NCBI GenBank assembly: GCA_041481445.1
Contig: JBGPBV010000020.1
Coordinates: 1 to 64,000, forward strand
Source: AA29 sp041481445
GTDB lineage: Bacteria > Acidobacteriota > Vicinamibacteria > Fen-336
Reading direction: 5' to 3'
DNA length: 64,000 bases
In this document: positions 49,522 through 58,696 of the stretch, in pieces
How positions within the stretch are numbered: the stretch's first letter is position 1
Layout: the number at the start of each line of letters is the position of its first letter
The notes under the pieces: model-generated
What the model saw: the letters and a program-made list of their open reading frames with translations, nothing else
What the model was told of the DNA's origin: nothing
Database searches by the model: none
Translations under genes and position numbers: made by a program

Positions 49522-51327
49522 TCAGGGCCGGTAGCGGCTGACCAGTGCCTCGGCGATGGCGCGCGCCCCGAGCGCAATCTGGGCCAGGAACAGGATGCGC
49601 CCGGCCATCCGGCGCGCGCCGCCTTTCTGCTCGAGCCGCGCCACGCCCGTCCCCGCCGAGAGGGCTACCGCCGCCGTCAGGCCGTACAGGTAGCGGACCT
49701 CCAGCGGCGACACGATCGCGGGGACGGCCAGGGCCAGGCCGGCCAGCCAGTAGGCGGAGAGGTCGCGCGCCGGGCGACCGTCCGCTCTCGGGCGCGGCCG
49801 TCCCCACCAGGCCAGCACGATCGCGGGCACGCCCCACTGGCCCAGCGCGCCCAGTACCTGCAGCCGCGCGGCATCCCAGGCCGTTCGCGACGCGCCCCTC
49901 CCCTGCCCGCCGCCCTCGAGCAGGCGCGGGAGCTGCTCCCAGACGAGGCCGAGGAAGTGGGCATAGTACGCGGCGGCCACCACCACCCCGACCCCGGCCG
50001 CCCACAGCCGCGTGCGGTCCCGGTCCCGCGCTCTCGTGTCCGTGATGACCAACAACATCACCAGCGCCATCACGAACACGAAGCTCGAGAAGTGCGCGAG
50101 GGCGGCCGCGGCGAGGAGGGCGGCTCCCACCGGCCAGCGCCCGGGCGCGCGCCCCGCCCACCAGCAGAACAGCAGCACGGTCGCGTCCTGTCCGAATGCG
50201 TTCGACAGGTTCCCGTACGAGTAGGCGACGTCGAACGTGCCGGGGAGCACCTGGAGCAGGACGGTGGAGAATGCCGCCGCCGCCGGCCCCCAGGCGACGA
50301 GCGCGAGCAGGAACACGCCCGCCGTCGCGAGGAGGCCGGCCACGGCCGCGCCCACGCGCACGAGCATGACCGTGTCCAGGCCGGCGCGCGCCAGCGGCGC
50401 CAGGAGCGCGTAGAACGACACGCCGTACGGGAACCGGAAGGGGTGCGCGTGCTGCGTCACGCTGACCGGGAAGAGATCGCCAAGGGCGACGGCGGCGAGC
50501 TTGTTGGCGTGGAAGACGGCGTCGCTCGTCACCATCACCGGCGACGTGCCGGCCACGATCTGCACGAGCCATCCGGCCAGGAGGGCCACGAACGCGGCGG
50601 GGCCCGCGCCCGCATGCCGGGCCTCCACCGCACGCGCGAAGGCCAGCGCGACCAGGCACCCTGCGCCGACGAGACCGCCGAGCCCCAGCGCGTACGGCGA
50701 GCGCGCGAGGCCGGACGGCCAGAGGAGGGCCGACTGGAGGACGACCACGCCGATCGCGATCGCGCCGGCGGGCCAGGCCCGCGCGCCCGCGAGCCGGGAG
50801 GTGAGGAACGCGACGGCCGCCGATACGAGGAGCTCCAGGAGCAGGCCCGGCGCGGGAAGACGAGGCGGGGCCGTCCAGTCGATCGCCACCCGTCCCAGAC
50901 GCGCGCCGAGCTGCCGTCCGTCGCCGGCGCGGAAGGTCTCGCTGGCCAGCTCGATCGTCCGCGTGGCTCGCCTCGTGGCGGGCAGCGTGAACGACACCGC
51001 GTGCGCGCCTTTCTCGAGGCGGCCGAGGAGGACGCCGTCGGCGGCGACCGTGACCGGCCCCCGCGCCTCGCGGATGTCCACCGCGAGCGAGAGGGGGGCA
51101 TCGGGCAGATCGCGGAACCCGAACGTCGCCAAGGCCGTCGTCCAGCGCTCTGGTCCCGCGCCCGGAGGGATCTCGCGGCGGTGCAGGCCGGTGGCGAACG
51201 CGTCCTCGCTCCCGCGGGACACGTCGGCGGCCGGCTTCGGTCCGATCGCGGACAGGACACAGGCCGCCGCCACCGCCACCACCGCGGCCGCGGCCAGGGC
51301 CGCCACGTCCTTCCCGGACCGGATCAT
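49522..51327 (-). CDS. Large polytopic membrane protein with N-terminal beta domain, glycosyltransferase-like
   Basis: The 601-residue protein has an N-terminal helix (~8-28) and a beta-rich extracytoplasmic domain (~45-150, with 'RAGDGRQLGARLGRVAIDW'). About twelve further membrane helices run to the C-terminus. The beta segment resembles those attached to GT39-type membrane glycosyltransferases in this phylum, and 'VMVTSDAVFHANKLAAV' after helix three places an Asp where GT-C enzymes have catalytic acids. I cannot assign a substrate. It diverges from the sugar dehydrogenase gene and precedes the kinase gene by 82 nt. Confidence 0.55.
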   Translation of the reverse strand: MIRSGKDVAALAAAAVVAVAAACVLSAIGPKPAADVSRGSEDAFATGLHRREIPPGAGPERWTTALATFGFRDLPDAPLSLAVDIREARGPVTVAADGVLLGRLEKGAHAVSFTLPATRRATRTIELASETFRAGDGRQLGARLGRVAIDWTAPPRLPAPGLLLELLVSAAVAFLTSRLAGARAWPAGAIAIGVVVLQSALLWPSGLARSPYALGLGGLVGAGCLVALAFARAVEARHAGAGPAAFVALLAGWLVQIVAGTSPVMVTSDAVFHANKLAAVALGDLFPVSVTQHAHPFRFPYGVSFYALLAPLARAGLDTVMLVRVGAAVAGLLATAGVFLLALVAWGPAAAAFSTVLLQVLPGTFDVAYSYGNLSNAFGQDATVLLFCWWAGRAPGRWPVGAALLAAAALAHFSSFVFVMALVMLLVITDTRARDRDRTRLWAAGVGVVVAAAYYAHFLGLVWEQLPRLLEGGGQGRGASRTAWDAARLQVLGALGQWGVPAIVLAWWGRPRPRADGRPARDLSAYWLAGLALAVPAIVSPLEVRYLYGLTAAVALSAGTGVARLEQKGGARRMAGRILFLAQIALGARAIAEALVSRYRP

Positions 51328-51415
51328 TGCCGTGGAGTCTAACGTCAGGACACCGGCGGGCATTAGGTCGGGCCGCGCACCCGCCGCGGCGTTTTGTGAT
51401 GAAATCGTCTCGCCG

Positions 51416-52492
51416 ATGCGCGCCGTCACCGTCGTTCCCGGCCGGGCGCACAGCCTGCAGGTCCGCGATGATGTCCCCGACACGCGCGCCCTTGACGGGC
51501 AGGCCGTGGTGCGCGTGCTCGAGACCGGCGTCTGCGGGACGGATGTCGACATCGAGATGGCCCTCTTCGGCGACGCCCCGCCGGGCAACCCGTACCTGAT
51601 CCTCGGGCACGAGAACCTCGGACGTGTGGAGCGCGCGCCCCGGGACGGCTCCCTCCAGGAGGGCGACCTCGTGGTGGCGACGGTGCGCCGCCCCTGCCCC
51701 GAGCGCTGCCGCTCCTGCCAGAGCGGCCAGCAGGACATGTGCCTCACCGGGCACTACCTGGAGCGGGGCATCAAGGGCCTGCACGGCTTCATGTCCGATC
51801 GCTATGCGGAGTCGCCCCGCTACCTCATCCCCGTTCCGCCCGAGCTGCGCCCGGTGGCCGTGCTCGTCGAGCCGCTCAGCTTCATCGAGAAGGGGATCGA
51901 GCAAGCCCTGCGCTTCCAGCAGCGCCTGGCCTGGGACCCGGGGACCGCGCTCGTGCTCGGGGCGGGGCCCATCGGCCTGCTCGCCGCGCTCGTCCTGCGC
52001 CTGCGCGGCCTGGAGGTGGCGGTGGCCTCGCGCGGACCGGCGGACTCGCCCGCCGCGCGCCTCGCCGAGGACGCCGGCATGCGCTACCTCAGCACGCAGA
52101 CGACGCGGGTGGACGAGATCCCGAAGGCCCTCGGGCCGCGCGACGTCATCTTCGAATCGACGGGATCGGCGTCGGTGATCGTGCCCGCGATGCACGCCCT
52201 GGGCCAGGCCGGGGTCTGCATCCTGGGCAGCGTGACCACCCAGAAGGAGACGATCGAGTTCGACATCGCGGCCTGGAACCAGGACCTCGTGCTCGGCAAC
52301 CGCGTGGTGCTGGGCACCGTCAACGCCGCGCGCCGGCATTTCGAGGCGGGGGTGCGGGACCTGGCCGCGGCCCAGGAGCGCTTCCCGGGCTGGCTCGAGC
52401 GCGTGATCACGCGGCGCCTGCCCGTGGCCGAGGCCCGGCAGGCCTTCGACAGGAGCCCGGGCCAGATCAAGTCCGTGCTCCGGTTCGACTGA
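51416..52492 (+). CDS. Zinc-dependent alcohol/sugar dehydrogenase, glucose 1-dehydrogenase type
   Basis: This 358-residue MDR protein has catalytic zinc ligands Cys40, His65 and Glu66 ('ETGVCGTDVD', 'LGHENLG') and four structural-zinc cysteines at 94, 98, 101 and 109 ('PCPERCRSCQSGQQDMC'). The NAD(P)-binding motif is 'VLGAGPIGLLAAL'. The order and the 'CxxxCxxC' spacing resemble archaeal-type glucose/galactose 1-dehydrogenases rather than simple alcohol dehydrogenases. It would oxidise an aldose to the lactone, but the substrate is not proven. It has an unremarkable 88-nt divergent upstream region with no clear promoter. Confidence 0.82.
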   Translation: MRAVTVVPGRAHSLQVRDDVPDTRALDGQAVVRVLETGVCGTDVDIEMALFGDAPPGNPYLILGHENLGRVERAPRDGSLQEGDLVVATVRRPCPERCRSCQSGQQDMCLTGHYLERGIKGLHGFMSDRYAESPRYLIPVPPELRPVAVLVEPLSFIEKGIEQALRFQQRLAWDPGTALVLGAGPIGLLAALVLRLRGLEVAVASRGPADSPAARLAEDAGMRYLSTQTTRVDEIPKALGPRDVIFESTGSASVIVPAMHALGQAGVCILGSVTTQKETIEFDIAAWNQDLVLGNRVVLGTVNAARRHFEAGVRDLAAAQERFPGWLERVITRRLPVAEARQAFDRSPGQIKSVLRFD

Positions 52493-52504
52493 GGCGCTCC
52501 CAGC

Positions 52505-52972
52505 GTGTCCCATCCCGACGACGGCCGCAAGACGATCGCCACCAACCGGAAGGCGTTCTTCAACTACGAGATCTTCGACCGCGCGGAGGCCGGGGTCGCG
52601 CTCGTCGGATCCGAGGTCAAGTCCATCCGCGAGGGCGGCCTGAACTTCCGCGACTCCTTCGTGGAGCTGCGCGGGGGCGAGCTGTTCCTGGTGGGATGCC
52701 GCATCGGGCCCTACAGCCACGGCAACCAGCAGAACCACGCCGAGGGCCGCGACCGCAAGCTGCTCCTGCACCGGCGCGAGATCAACAAGCTCGGGGGCAA
52801 GGCGACCGAGAAGGGCTACACGATCGTGCCCCTGCACGCGTACTTCAAGAACGGCAAGGTCAAGGTCGAGATCGGCCTGGCCCGGGGCAAGAAGAGCCAC
52901 GACAAGCGCGAGTCCATCAAGCGCAAGGACATCGAGCGCGAGACGCGGCAGGCGGTCCGGGAGCGGCGGTAG
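52505..52972 (+). CDS. smpB: SsrA-binding protein SmpB
   Basis: SmpB brings tmRNA to stalled ribosomes for trans-translation. The 155-residue product matches along its length: 'NRKAFFNYEIFDRAEAGVAL', 'GSEVKSIREGGLNFRDSFV', 'HGNQQNHAEGRDRKLLLHR' and the basic tail 'GKKSHDKRESIKRKD'. GTG 52505 lies 12 nt after the dehydrogenase stop. I looked for a nearby tmRNA gene and saw none; the gene ends 2 nt from the convergent pdxA stop. Confidence 0.96.
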   Translation: MSHPDDGRKTIATNRKAFFNYEIFDRAEAGVALVGSEVKSIREGGLNFRDSFVELRGGELFLVGCRIGPYSHGNQQNHAEGRDRKLLLHRREINKLGGKATEKGYTIVPLHAYFKNGKVKVEIGLARGKKSHDKRESIKRKDIERETRQAVRERR

Positions 52973-52974
52973 GC

Positions 52975-53928
52975 CTAACGCGCCGATCGCGCCGCGACCA
53001 GATCGGCGGCCAGATGGATCGCCGCCATCAGGCTGCCTTCATCGGCGATGCCCTTCTCGACGATGTCGAAGCCGGTGCCGTGGTCCACGGACGTGCGCAC
53101 GAAGGGCAGGCCGAGGGTCACGTTGACGGCGTGGCCGAAGGCGGCCAGCTTCACCGGGATCAGCCCCTGGTCGTGGTACTGCGCGAGCACGGCGTCGAAC
53201 TCCCCGCGCGAGGCGCGCGCGAACAGGCTGTCGGCGGGAAAAGGTCCGCTCACTTCGAGCCCTTCCGCGCGGAGCCGAGCGACCGCGGGGGCGATCACCT
53301 CGATCTCTTCGCGGCCGAACATCCCCGATTCGCCCGCGTGCGGGTTGAGGCCGCAGACGGCGATGCGGCGCGAGGGTGCGCCCAGCCGGGGCAGCTCGCG
53401 GTGCAGCAGGCGGGCCACGCGCTCCACCTCCGCGCCGGTGACGGCGTCCGGCACGCTGCGCAGCGACCGGTGGATCGTGACGAGCGCGACGCGCAGCGAG
53501 CCGCCCACGAACAGCATGGCCACGTCGGACACGCCGGCCACGTCCGCGAGCATCTCCGTGTGGCCGGGCCAGCGGTGGCCGGCGGCGGCCAGGGACTCCT
53601 TGTTGAGGGGCGCGGTCACCAGGGCGTCCACGTGCCCCGCCATCGCATCGCGCGCCGCCTGCCGCACCGCTTCCGCGGCGACCCGGCCGCCCTCGGCCGA
53701 CGTCACGCCCAGCCGCAGCTCCCCGCCCACGGGGACGTCCGCGACGCGCACGCCCAGGCTCTCGGGCGCGCGAAGAGAGAAGCGGGCGGCCCGCTCGCGC
53801 AGCGCCCTTAGCGGGCCGTAGACGACGACCTCGGCCGCGGGCAGGTCGGTCCGGGCCAGCGCCTTGAGCACGACCTCCGGACCGATGCCCGCGGGGTCGC
53901 CGACGGTGAGCGCCAGCCGTGTCGTCAT
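52975..53928 (-). CDS. pdxA: 4-hydroxythreonine-4-phosphate dehydrogenase PdxA
   Basis: PdxA oxidises 4-phosphohydroxy-L-threonine in the DXP-dependent pyridoxal 5'-phosphate pathway. The 317-residue product has the family start 'LALTVGDPAGIGPEVVLKAL', 'LVTAPLNKESLAAAGHRWPGHTEML', 'VCGLNPHAGESGMFG' and 'ALAQYHDQGLIPVKL', including the metal-binding histidines. It is monocistronic and diverges from the lone receiver gene. Confidence 0.95.
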   Translation of the reverse strand: MTTRLALTVGDPAGIGPEVVLKALARTDLPAAEVVVYGPLRALRERAARFSLRAPESLGVRVADVPVGGELRLGVTSAEGGRVAAEAVRQAARDAMAGHVDALVTAPLNKESLAAAGHRWPGHTEMLADVAGVSDVAMLFVGGSLRVALVTIHRSLRSVPDAVTGAEVERVARLLHRELPRLGAPSRRIAVCGLNPHAGESGMFGREEIEVIAPAVARLRAEGLEVSGPFPADSLFARASRGEFDAVLAQYHDQGLIPVKLAAFGHAVNVTLGLPFVRTSVDHGTGFDIVEKGIADEGSLMAAIHLAADLVAARSAR

Positions 53929-53989
53929 CTGCGCAGGCTACCAGTTCCGCCCGGTGAAAAATGGTACCGTTCGACAACGGGGACGCCAC

Positions 53990-54397
53990 ATGAGCACGAT
54001 GATGATCAACACGCTGCGCGGGATCAACATCCTCCTCGTGGAGGACGATGAGGACTCGCAGGACATGATGCGCGCCATGCTCGAGATGGAAGGCGCGTCC
54101 GTGGCCTGCGCGAAGTCGGCCGCGGAAGGCCTCCGCGCGTTCTTCGCGCGCCGCCCCCACGTCCTGGTGTGCGACCTCGGCCTTCCCGGCGCGGACGGGT
54201 ACGCCTTCATCCGCCAGATCCGCGAGCTGCCGATGGAGCTGGGCGGGGCCACCGGCGCCGTGGCCGTGACCGCCTACGCGGCGGAGATGCCGACCAAGGT
54301 CCTGCACGCCGGGTTCCAGGCCCACCTGCCCAAGCCCGTGGAGCCGGCCCAGCTCGTCCAGGCGGTGGCCGCCCTCGCCTTCAAGGAGCGCCAGTAG
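53990..54397 (+). CDS. Stand-alone response regulator receiver
   Basis: The 135-residue product is a single CheY-like receiver with the acidic pair at 19-21 ('LVEDDED'), phosphoacceptor Asp62 ('VCDLGLPG') and Lys115 ('AHLPKPVEP'). There is no output domain, so it must signal by protein contact. No kinase is adjacent. ATG 53990 follows GGGGA. The 3' end overlaps the opposing membrane-protein gene by 17 nt. Confidence 0.88.
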   Translation: MSTMMINTLRGINILLVEDDEDSQDMMRAMLEMEGASVACAKSAAEGLRAFFARRPHVLVCDLGLPGADGYAFIRQIRELPMELGGATGAVAVTAYAAEMPTKVLHAGFQAHLPKPVEPAQLVQAVAALAFKERQ

Positions 54398-56915
54398 CGG
54401 CGCGGAAGCGCACCCAGGCGTCCTTGGCGCGGACCTCCACCGGCACCACGCTGGCGCGGCCGAGGTCCTCCCCCGCGGACATCGGAAGCACGAGCGTCGA
54501 CTCCCGCTCCGGCCCGAGCGCCACCTCGCGGCCGAACCATCGGAGAAGGTCGCCCGCCCGGGCCTCCGCCCGGCGGACGTCCACGCGCACCGACACCGCG
54601 GCCGGACCGTCCACCAGGAACAGCCCCTCCGGCCCTGCCAGCCGGAACCCGCCGTCCTCGGGCGCGCTGCGGTCGACGGCGGTCGCGCGCACCACCGGCC
54701 CGCCGACGCGATAGCGGTCCTCGAGCGCGAACATCGGGTACGGGAACTCGCCACGCACACGCCGCGGGACGAGGGCCTCGGGCACGACGCGCGCCTCGTC
54801 GAGCCGCGCGCGCCCGGCCTCGCCGATCGCGGTGAGGCCCACCTGCCGCGCGCCGCCGGGCAGGAGCAGGGGGAACGCCGCCGCGGGCTGGGCGTCGGTG
54901 AGAACGGCCTCCCCCAGGGGCAGCTCGGCCGCGTACAGCTCGATCACCATCCGGAACGGACCTGGCTCCACGCCCGCGGCGCGCAGCTCGACGCGATAGG
55001 CGCCGGGAGGCAGGCCCGTCCGCCGCGAGTTGCGCTGCTGGCCCGCGGACAGGACCCACGGCCCCTTCTGCAGCTCGATCGGCAGAGCCAGCGCGCGCAG
55101 GCTGGGCGGTCCCATGGGACCGCCCCAGTTGTCCGGATCCCAGCGGTCGATCACGTCCTCGGTGGCCACGCGCTGGTCCACGAGCGGACGGTCGCGCACC
55201 GCGCCCGCCACGAGCGCGCAGGCGGCGCAGCCGGCCACCAGCCCCGGCACGCGGAAGCGCCAGGCGAGCGCGACGGCGGCGGCGATGGTGACGGCGAGGA
55301 CGACCGTCCCGAGGTCGCGCTCGAAGAACGAGGGCAGGAACGCGTCGAGGTCGACCGACGGGGCCAGGTTCCGCAGGAGGAGGCTCTCGCCGTCCGGACG
55401 GTTGTGCAGGATGCGGGGCGCGTCCGCGGCCAGCCCGACCAGGACCAGGCCGCAGGCGCCGAGAAGGGCGGCGGCGTCCTTGCGCGCCCGGGCCGCGGGG
55501 GCGGCGGCGAGCGCGAGGGCAGGCAGGGCGGGCAGGAGGAAGCGCGCGGGCGGGCTCGACCCGCCCCACCACGTCGTGAACGCGCCTCCCACCACGAGGG
55601 GCACCGCCGTGAGCACGAGGGCGCGCAGCGCGTCGCCCGTTCGCCGCCGCAGGAGCCAGAAGAGCCCCGGAAAGGCGAGAAGCCACGCGGGCGCGGACGT
55701 GAGCAGGCCGAACTGCCGGTCGAGCAGCAGCGCGGAGGCGCCCCAGGGCACGCGGCCGAGATCGATGTCGGGCGGGCCGAAGGCCGCGGACAGTGAGGCC
55801 GCGCCGTACGTGACACGGAAGTACCACAGCAGGCCCGCCACCATCGCCCCGGAGACGGCGACCGCGAGCGCGCGGACGCGCCACGACACGGGTCGCAGCA
55901 GGGTCAGGAGCAGGCCGGCGGCGCCGAGGGGGAGGAACTTCGAGTGCAGCCAGGGCATCGCGCCCGCGGCCGCGGCCGCGAGGAGACAGCGGCGCCATCC
56001 CGGCCGGCCGCGCGCCGCCCACAGGAAGATCGCGGTGCCCAGCGCCGCCGGCAGCTCCGGGTACACGCTCACGGCGTAGATCGGCATCGGGGGCGTGAAC
56101 GTGAACAGCGCCCAGGCCAGCGCCGCCGCCTTGTCCCCCGCCGCGTCCAGGGTGACGCGGTGCACGAGCAGGCCGGCCAGCGCCGCCATCGCGCACAGCA
56201 CGAGCTGCGCGCCGCGCAGGGAGCCCAGCCCATAGCCGGGCAGGATCAGCAGGGGCAGGCCGGGCGAGTGCAGGGAGAAGAGGCGCCCTTCCGGCGTGGA
56301 GGGCGACGGGTGCGGGGCGAGCCGGCCGGGGAAGAACGCGGAGTACTCCTGGCGCGCGAACTCGTCCGTGAGGTCGAGATCACGGTCCGTCCAGAGGCTG
56401 TGCGCCATCACGAGGTAGTGCGGCTCGTCCCCCTGGGGACCGGCGGGGCCGGGGATGCGCCCGCTGAGGGCGGCGTCGAACGCAAACGCGGAGAGGAGCA
56501 GGACCACGGCCGGGACGGGGCCCGGCTCCCCCACCGCGATCGCGCGCGCGAGCGCGAGCCCGACCACCCCTCCCGCCACCAGCGACAGGACCGGGCCCTG
56601 GATGGCGAGCAGGGCCAGACCATGGCCGGTGTACACGGGAAGGAGCGGGGCGCCGGCCAGCGCGAAACCGAGCAGGGGCGTGCGCCACCGTCGCGGCGCC
56701 CGATGCGTGGCCACGGCGAAGGCAAGGCCGCCCACGATGGCCAGGATCACGCGCGTCGCGCCGGGCGGGTCCGAGATCCCTCGCCACACCCCCTGGCCGG
56801 CGGTGACGACGTGGAACCGCGCGTCCCACAGCGCCAGGGCCAGCGCCACCGAGAGAGCCACGCCGGCGCTGAGGACGACGTCCGGTCGTCGGGGCGGGAG
56901 TGTCGGCGTGGCCAT
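54381..56915 (-). CDS. Large GT-C-like membrane glycosyltransferase with C-terminal beta domains
   Basis: The 844-residue protein has about 14 membrane helices in residues 1-590. The motif 'GDEPHYLVMAHSL' (Asp163-Glu164) in an external loop matches the catalytic acidic motif of GT39/PMT-like enzymes. Residues ~590-844 form two or more beta-sandwich modules ('GAYRVELRAAGVEPGPFRMVI', 'AVSVRVDVRRAEARAGD'). The likely role is transfer of a lipid-linked sugar outside the cytoplasmic membrane. It is the largest of three such proteins in the window and is monocistronic. Confidence 0.65.
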   Translation of the reverse strand: MATPTLPPRRPDVVLSAGVALSVALALALWDARFHVVTAGQGVWRGISDPPGATRVILAIVGGLAFAVATHRAPRRWRTPLLGFALAGAPLLPVYTGHGLALLAIQGPVLSLVAGGVVGLALARAIAVGEPGPVPAVVLLLSAFAFDAALSGRIPGPAGPQGDEPHYLVMAHSLWTDRDLDLTDEFARQEYSAFFPGRLAPHPSPSTPEGRLFSLHSPGLPLLILPGYGLGSLRGAQLVLCAMAALAGLLVHRVTLDAAGDKAAALAWALFTFTPPMPIYAVSVYPELPAALGTAIFLWAARGRPGWRRCLLAAAAAGAMPWLHSKFLPLGAAGLLLTLLRPVSWRVRALAVAVSGAMVAGLLWYFRVTYGAASLSAAFGPPDIDLGRVPWGASALLLDRQFGLLTSAPAWLLAFPGLFWLLRRRTGDALRALVLTAVPLVVGGAFTTWWGGSSPPARFLLPALPALALAAAPAARARKDAAALLGACGLVLVGLAADAPRILHNRPDGESLLLRNLAPSVDLDAFLPSFFERDLGTVVLAVTIAAAVALAWRFRVPGLVAGCAACALVAGAVRDRPLVDQRVATEDVIDRWDPDNWGGPMGPPSLRALALPIELQKGPWVLSAGQQRNSRRTGLPPGAYRVELRAAGVEPGPFRMVIELYAAELPLGEAVLTDAQPAAAFPLLLPGGARQVGLTAIGEAGRARLDEARVVPEALVPRRVRGEFPYPMFALEDRYRVGGPVVRATAVDRSAPEDGGFRLAGPEGLFLVDGPAAVSVRVDVRRAEARAGDLLRWFGREVALGPERESTLVLPMSAGEDLGRASVVPVEVRAKDAWVRFRAATGAP

Positions 56916-56978
56916 GGCGGCGCCAGTATCGCAAATGACGGCGCCACGCCCGTATCATCGAGAGGGGGGCCCCTTGGC

Positions 56979-57956
56979 ATGACCAGCATCCTCAAGCTGC
57001 CCGACGTCTGGCGCGTCACCCGCGAGATGGACCTCGAGTCCATCCGGCGCGACGCCCTTGGCCGGTTCCGGATCCTGCTCCTGGCCGGGCCCGCGACCGC
57101 GGCGGAGGCGGCGGCCCGGCTCCTCTCCGGCGGGGACGTCCATCCGTGGCTCGAGGTCCGGGCTCCCGGCGACCTCGATCCGACCGGCGAGGAGGCGGCC
57201 ACGATCACGGCCGTGGTGGCTCTCACCGGGAGCGAAGCCGTGTCGCCCGCCCTGGCCACGGCCATCGAGACCCTGGGACGGAAGAGCGTCCCCCTCGTCA
57301 CCGTGGTCGTGGGCGAGAGCCGGAATGTCCACGCCGTCGCGCGCGCGGGCGAGACCGCGCGCGTCCTCGTGCCGTCGCTCGACGAGGACGGTCTCGACAC
57401 GATCGCGGGCGCGCTCGTGGCCGCCGTCCCCCCCGGCGTCCGCCTCGCCCTGGCCCGCCAGCTCCCGCCCCTCCGCCCGGCCGTGTTCGACCGTCTCATC
57501 GACGAGACGGCGCGGGCGAACGCGACCTACGCGTTCACGGCCGCGATGGCGGAGACGGTGCCCATCCTCGACGTGCCCCTCAACATCGCGGACATCCTCG
57601 TCCTCACCAAGAACCAGCTCCTGATGGGCTACAAGATCGCGCTCGGCGCGGGCAAGAGCGGGCGCGCGCGCGACCTGATCGGCGAGGTGCTGGGCGTGGT
57701 GGGGGGCGGGTTCCTGATGCGCCAGGCCGCGCGCCAGCTCGTGGGCCTGATCCCCGTGGTCGGGCTCGTCCCGAAGGTCGCGATCGCCTATACCGGCACC
57801 TGGGCGATCGGACGGGCGGTGGTCGTCTGGGCCATCCAGGGCCGCAAGCTCTCGCCCCGCGCGATCGGGAAGCTGACGCGCGAGATGGCGGGGCGCGGCC
57901 GCGAGTTCGCACGCAGCCTCATCGGCCAGCGCAAGCGCTCAGCGGCCGCGAAGTAG
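56979..57956 (+). CDS. DUF697-like protein with degenerate GTPase-like N-domain
   Basis: The 325-residue product has an N-terminal alpha/beta region (~25-165: 'RILLLAGPATAAEAAARLL', 'ITAVVALTGSEA', 'PLVTVVVGE') that suggests a Rossmann or GTPase-like fold without a P-loop GxxxxGK[ST]. The C-terminal half (~170-300) is DUF697-like, with paired hydrophobic helices ('FLMRQAARQLVGLIPVVG', 'VAIAYTGTWAIGRAVVVWAI'). DUF697 usually follows an Era-like GTPase and sits at membranes. Its function is unknown. The 3' end overlaps pgl by 18 nt on the opposite strand. Confidence 0.65.
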   Translation: MTSILKLPDVWRVTREMDLESIRRDALGRFRILLLAGPATAAEAAARLLSGGDVHPWLEVRAPGDLDPTGEEAATITAVVALTGSEAVSPALATAIETLGRKSVPLVTVVVGESRNVHAVARAGETARVLVPSLDEDGLDTIAGALVAAVPPGVRLALARQLPPLRPAVFDRLIDETARANATYAFTAAMAETVPILDVPLNIADILVLTKNQLLMGYKIALGAGKSGRARDLIGEVLGVVGGGFLMRQAARQLVGLIPVVGLVPKVAIAYTGTWAIGRAVVVWAIQGRKLSPRAIGKLTREMAGRGREFARSLIGQRKRSAAAK

Positions 57957-58655
57957 GGAGGCGGCCTCGGCGTCGAGCAGGAACCAGGCGCGCCGGGCCT
58001 CCCGCGCGACGATGGCGACGGGCAGGGTCGAGAACGGATCCTCGATCGCCTCACGGATGACGGCGGCCTTGGCCTGCCCCAGTGCGACGACGACGACCTC
58101 GTTCGCGGCGGCCAGGACCGGCCGGGTGAGGGTCAGGCGACGGGGCGGCGGCTTGGGTGAGTCGTCGATGACCGCGACCAGCCGTCGCTCCTCGGCGAGG
58201 ACCGGATGGCCCGGGAACAGCGAGCACACGTGGCCGTCCGGACCCACGCCGAGCAGGACCAGGTCCAGGCGCGGCGGCGTTCCCGCGACGCGCTGGAGCT
58301 CCGCCTCGTAGTCCGCGGCCGCCCTCGCGGGAAGGGCGGCGTCGGCGGCCATGCGATGGATGCGCGCGGAGGGCACCCGGGCGGGATCGAGCCAGAGAGC
58401 GCGCGCGACCCCGTAGTTCGACTCCGGGTCCGAGGGAGGAACCGCGCGCTCGTCCCCCCAGAAGAACTCCGTGCGCGACCAGTCGAGAGGAAGGCGGGCC
58501 AGGCGGGGGAAGAACGTCGTGGCCACCGACCCTCCGGGCAGGGCCAGCGAGAACGAGCCGCGCACGCCCGTGGCCGCCCGCCCGGCCTCGAGGACGCGGT
58601 GGGCCAGGCCCTCGACCAGGGACGCCGTCTTGTCAACCAGCGTTTCCGGGGGCAT
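57939..58655 (-). CDS. pgl: 6-phosphogluconolactonase
   Basis: Pgl hydrolyses 6-phosphogluconolactone in the oxidative pentose-phosphate pathway. The 238-residue product fits the NagB-like DevB family: 'FSLALPGGSVATTFFPRLA', 'TEFFWGDERAVPPSDPESNYGVA', 'LDLVLLGVGPDGHVCSLFPGH'. It diverges from tkt, with a 41-nt gap that holds an inverted repeat. zwf and gnd are not visible in the window. Confidence 0.93.
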   Translation of the reverse strand: MPPETLVDKTASLVEGLAHRVLEAGRAATGVRGSFSLALPGGSVATTFFPRLARLPLDWSRTEFFWGDERAVPPSDPESNYGVARALWLDPARVPSARIHRMAADAALPARAAADYEAELQRVAGTPPRLDLVLLGVGPDGHVCSLFPGHPVLAEERRLVAVIDDSPKPPPRRLTLTRPVLAAANEVVVVALGQAKAAVIREAIEDPFSTLPVAIVAREARRAWFLLDAEAASLLRGR

Positions 58656-58684
58656 AGTACCCGCTCCGCCGTGCGACGGTACTA
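58655..58684. promoter_or_regulatory. Inverted repeat between divergent pgl and tkt
   Basis: TAGTACC (58655-58661) and GGTACTA (58678-58684) are perfect reverse complements 16 nt apart, filling the gap between the two start codons. It could be a shared operator for the two pentose-phosphate transcripts. The left arm touches the pgl start codon. Confidence 0.4.
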
Positions 58685-58696
58685 CACCCCCGAAGG

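Noticed and set aside
51388..51402. GTTTTGTGATG near the dehydrogenase start, similar to the repeat arm at 49463-49492
   Set aside because: The match is short and without symmetry here. A shared operator cannot be supported from two partial copies.
52490..52980. Search for a tmRNA gene next to smpB
   Set aside because: The space around smpB is fully used by coding sequence; no tRNA-like ends or tag-like frame was seen.
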